NCBI RefSeq assembly: GCF_014837035.1
Contig: NZ_JACSPS010000002.1
Location: 697,851-761,850 of the forward strand
From: Kaistella pullorum
Lineage (GTDB): Bacteria; Bacteroidota; Bacteroidia; Flavobacteriales; Weeksellaceae
DNA length: 64,000 nucleotides
Direction: 5' to 3'
The translations under genes and the position numbers were made by a program. The notes below the pieces were generated by a model. That model saw only the letters and a list, made by a program, of their open reading frames with translations. It searched no databases and was not told the origin of the DNA. Below are positions 63,039 to 64,000 of this stretch, one piece after another (position 1 is the first letter of the stretch; every line of letters begins with the position of its first letter).

Positions 63039-63932
63039 ATGAACATTTTAATCACCGGCGGCAGCGGACTGATTGGCCAATCGCTCACGAATGCGCTTCG
63101 TGGCCGGAATCATAATGTGCGCATCTTATCACGCCAGGAAAGCAGTAAGCCCGATGTATTTCAGTGGAATCCCGCAGAAAATCACATCGATGAGCGGGCG
63201 TTTGAAAATCTAGATTCAATAATACATCTCGCCGGCGCCAGCATCAGCAAACCTTGGAGTGCAAAATATCGAAAAGAGCTGTATGAAAGTCGGATTTCCA
63301 CAGCGGCGCTGCTTAAAAAATACTGCGAGCGCCTGAACGTCCGTCTTACATCTTTTATCTCAGCATCCGGTGTCAACTACTACGGCACTTTTACTTCAGA
63401 CCGCATTTTAACGGAAGATGACGGCGTCATCAAAAAAGACTTTCTCGCAAAGCTCTGTGAAGACTGGGAAGCCGCTGCATACGAGTTTGCAGATATTTCA
63501 GACCGCGTTGTGTGTGTTAGAACTGCGATGGTTTTGGCTAAAAACGCTGGCGCATTCCAACTATTAAAAAAAAGTGTTGATTATTATGCCGGCGCTGCTA
63601 CGGGTTCCGGACAGCAGTGGATGAACTGGATCCATCTGGAAGATTTGGTGAATCTGTACGTTTTCGCAGTTGAAAACAAGGTGGTTTCCGGCAACTTCAA
63701 TGCGGTTGCTGATGATACTGTTCGAGCCAAAGATTTTACGAAAAGCCTGGCCGGCGCCGCAAAAAAACCATTTTTACCATTCAATGTTCCGTCATGGACG
63801 CTAAAATTAGCGCTGGGCGAAATGAGTTCGATCATCCTGGAAGGTTCAAGGGTAAGCAACAAAAAAATCAAATCGCTGGGATTTGATTTTAAATTTTCTA
63901 CGGTAGATAAAGCTTTCAAAGATTTGGTCTGA
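63039..63932 (+). CDS. TIGR01777-family SDR protein (YfcH-like)
   Basis: 297 residues, complete. ILITGGSGLIGQSLTNALRG (NAD(P)-binding), VFQWNPAENHIDERAFENLD, SIIHLAGASISKPWSAKYRK, FISASGVNYYGTF and WMNWIHLEDLVNLYVFAVEN are the family landmarks. A C-terminal PSWTLKLALGEMSSIILEGS closes the second domain. Epimerase-like fold of unknown reaction; cytoplasmic. Confidence 0.9.
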   Translation: MNILITGGSGLIGQSLTNALRGRNHNVRILSRQESSKPDVFQWNPAENHIDERAFENLDSIIHLAGASISKPWSAKYRKELYESRISTAALLKKYCERLNVRLTSFISASGVNYYGTFTSDRILTEDDGVIKKDFLAKLCEDWEAAAYEFADISDRVVCVRTAMVLAKNAGAFQLLKKSVDYYAGAATGSGQQWMNWIHLEDLVNLYVFAVENKVVSGNFNAVADDTVRAKDFTKSLAGAAKKPFLPFNVPSWTLKLALGEMSSIILEGSRVSNKKIKSLGFDFKFSTVDKAFKDLV

Positions 63933-63950
63933 GAATCAAGATTCTAGCCG

Positions 63951-64000
63951 TTATTCAATAAACAAACGTACATTTTCAATAGGGCGACCAAGCATCGCCA
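63951..64000 (-). CDS. C-terminal end of a minus-strand gene entering from the right
   Basis: The last 15 codons before a TAA at 63951 read AMLGRPIENVRLFIE. Convergent with the TIGR01777 gene. Too short to identify. Confidence 0.4.
   Translation of the reverse strand, partial: AMLGRPIENVRLFIE

Overview
The window looks like chromosomal DNA of a flavobacterium from the Chryseobacterium/Kaistella side of the Weeksellaceae. The evidence is the Bacteroidetes promoter -7 box TAnnTTTG in front of many genes, the absence of clear Shine-Dalgarno sites, SusC/SusD proteins, type IX secretion (T9SS) tail domains, an epimerase-type threonine dehydrogenase and a zeaxanthin operon. The genus is an inference from gene content, not from a marker search. 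No phage, plasmid, transposase, CRISPR array or rRNA was seen.

Layout: 1-4.7 kb holds a cut-off outer-membrane protein, a rhodanese, queG, a 26-residue basic microprotein and a YceI/porin/YceI-like set. 5-5.7 kb holds tRNA-Leu(CAA) and a decayed fragment of a secreted adhesion-type protein. 5.7-11.7 kb holds housekeeping genes: an MBL hydrolase, a conserved protein of unknown function, a GAF-type methionine sulfoxide reductase, a GNAT, a lipoyl-bearing E2, an ABM monooxygenase and lipB. 11.9-18.7 kb is the complete trp operon, trpL-E-G-D-C-F-B-A, with a readable Trp-Trp-Trp leader peptide and a mutually exclusive hairpin attenuator. 18.8-26 kb is a divalent-cation RND efflux operon (czcA type). 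26-33.6 kb holds lysS, gyrB, lipoproteins and a lipid kinase. 33.6-40.5 kb has a MarR regulator with an upstream micro-ORF, divergent from a tightly coupled zeaxanthin operon (crtI, crtB, unknown, crtZ, lycopene cyclase, SRPBCC, SDR). 40.6-50.5 kb holds a Crp-type regulator, gamma-glutamyltransferase, threonine dehydrogenase, a T9SS protein, rpsF-rpsR-rplI, a ClC channel and a glutamate-synthase-like protein. 50.6-61.8 kb is a polysaccharide utilisation locus: susC, susD, a LamG lipoprotein, two GH144-type enzymes, an esterase and a GH3 beta-glucosidase. Its enzyme set suggests beta-1,2-glucan as substrate. The right end holds DUF4197, DUF493 and TIGR01777 proteins.

The most unusual feature is a dispersed family of five structured intergenic elements of about 70-115 bp. 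Each has conserved flanks and a copy-specific central palindrome, and the outer stem of two copies shows a compensatory base change. Three copies lie in or at the end of the trp operon and one lies inside the polysaccharide locus. Two other trp junctions carry unrelated palindromes, so every untranslated gap in this operon holds a foldable insert.
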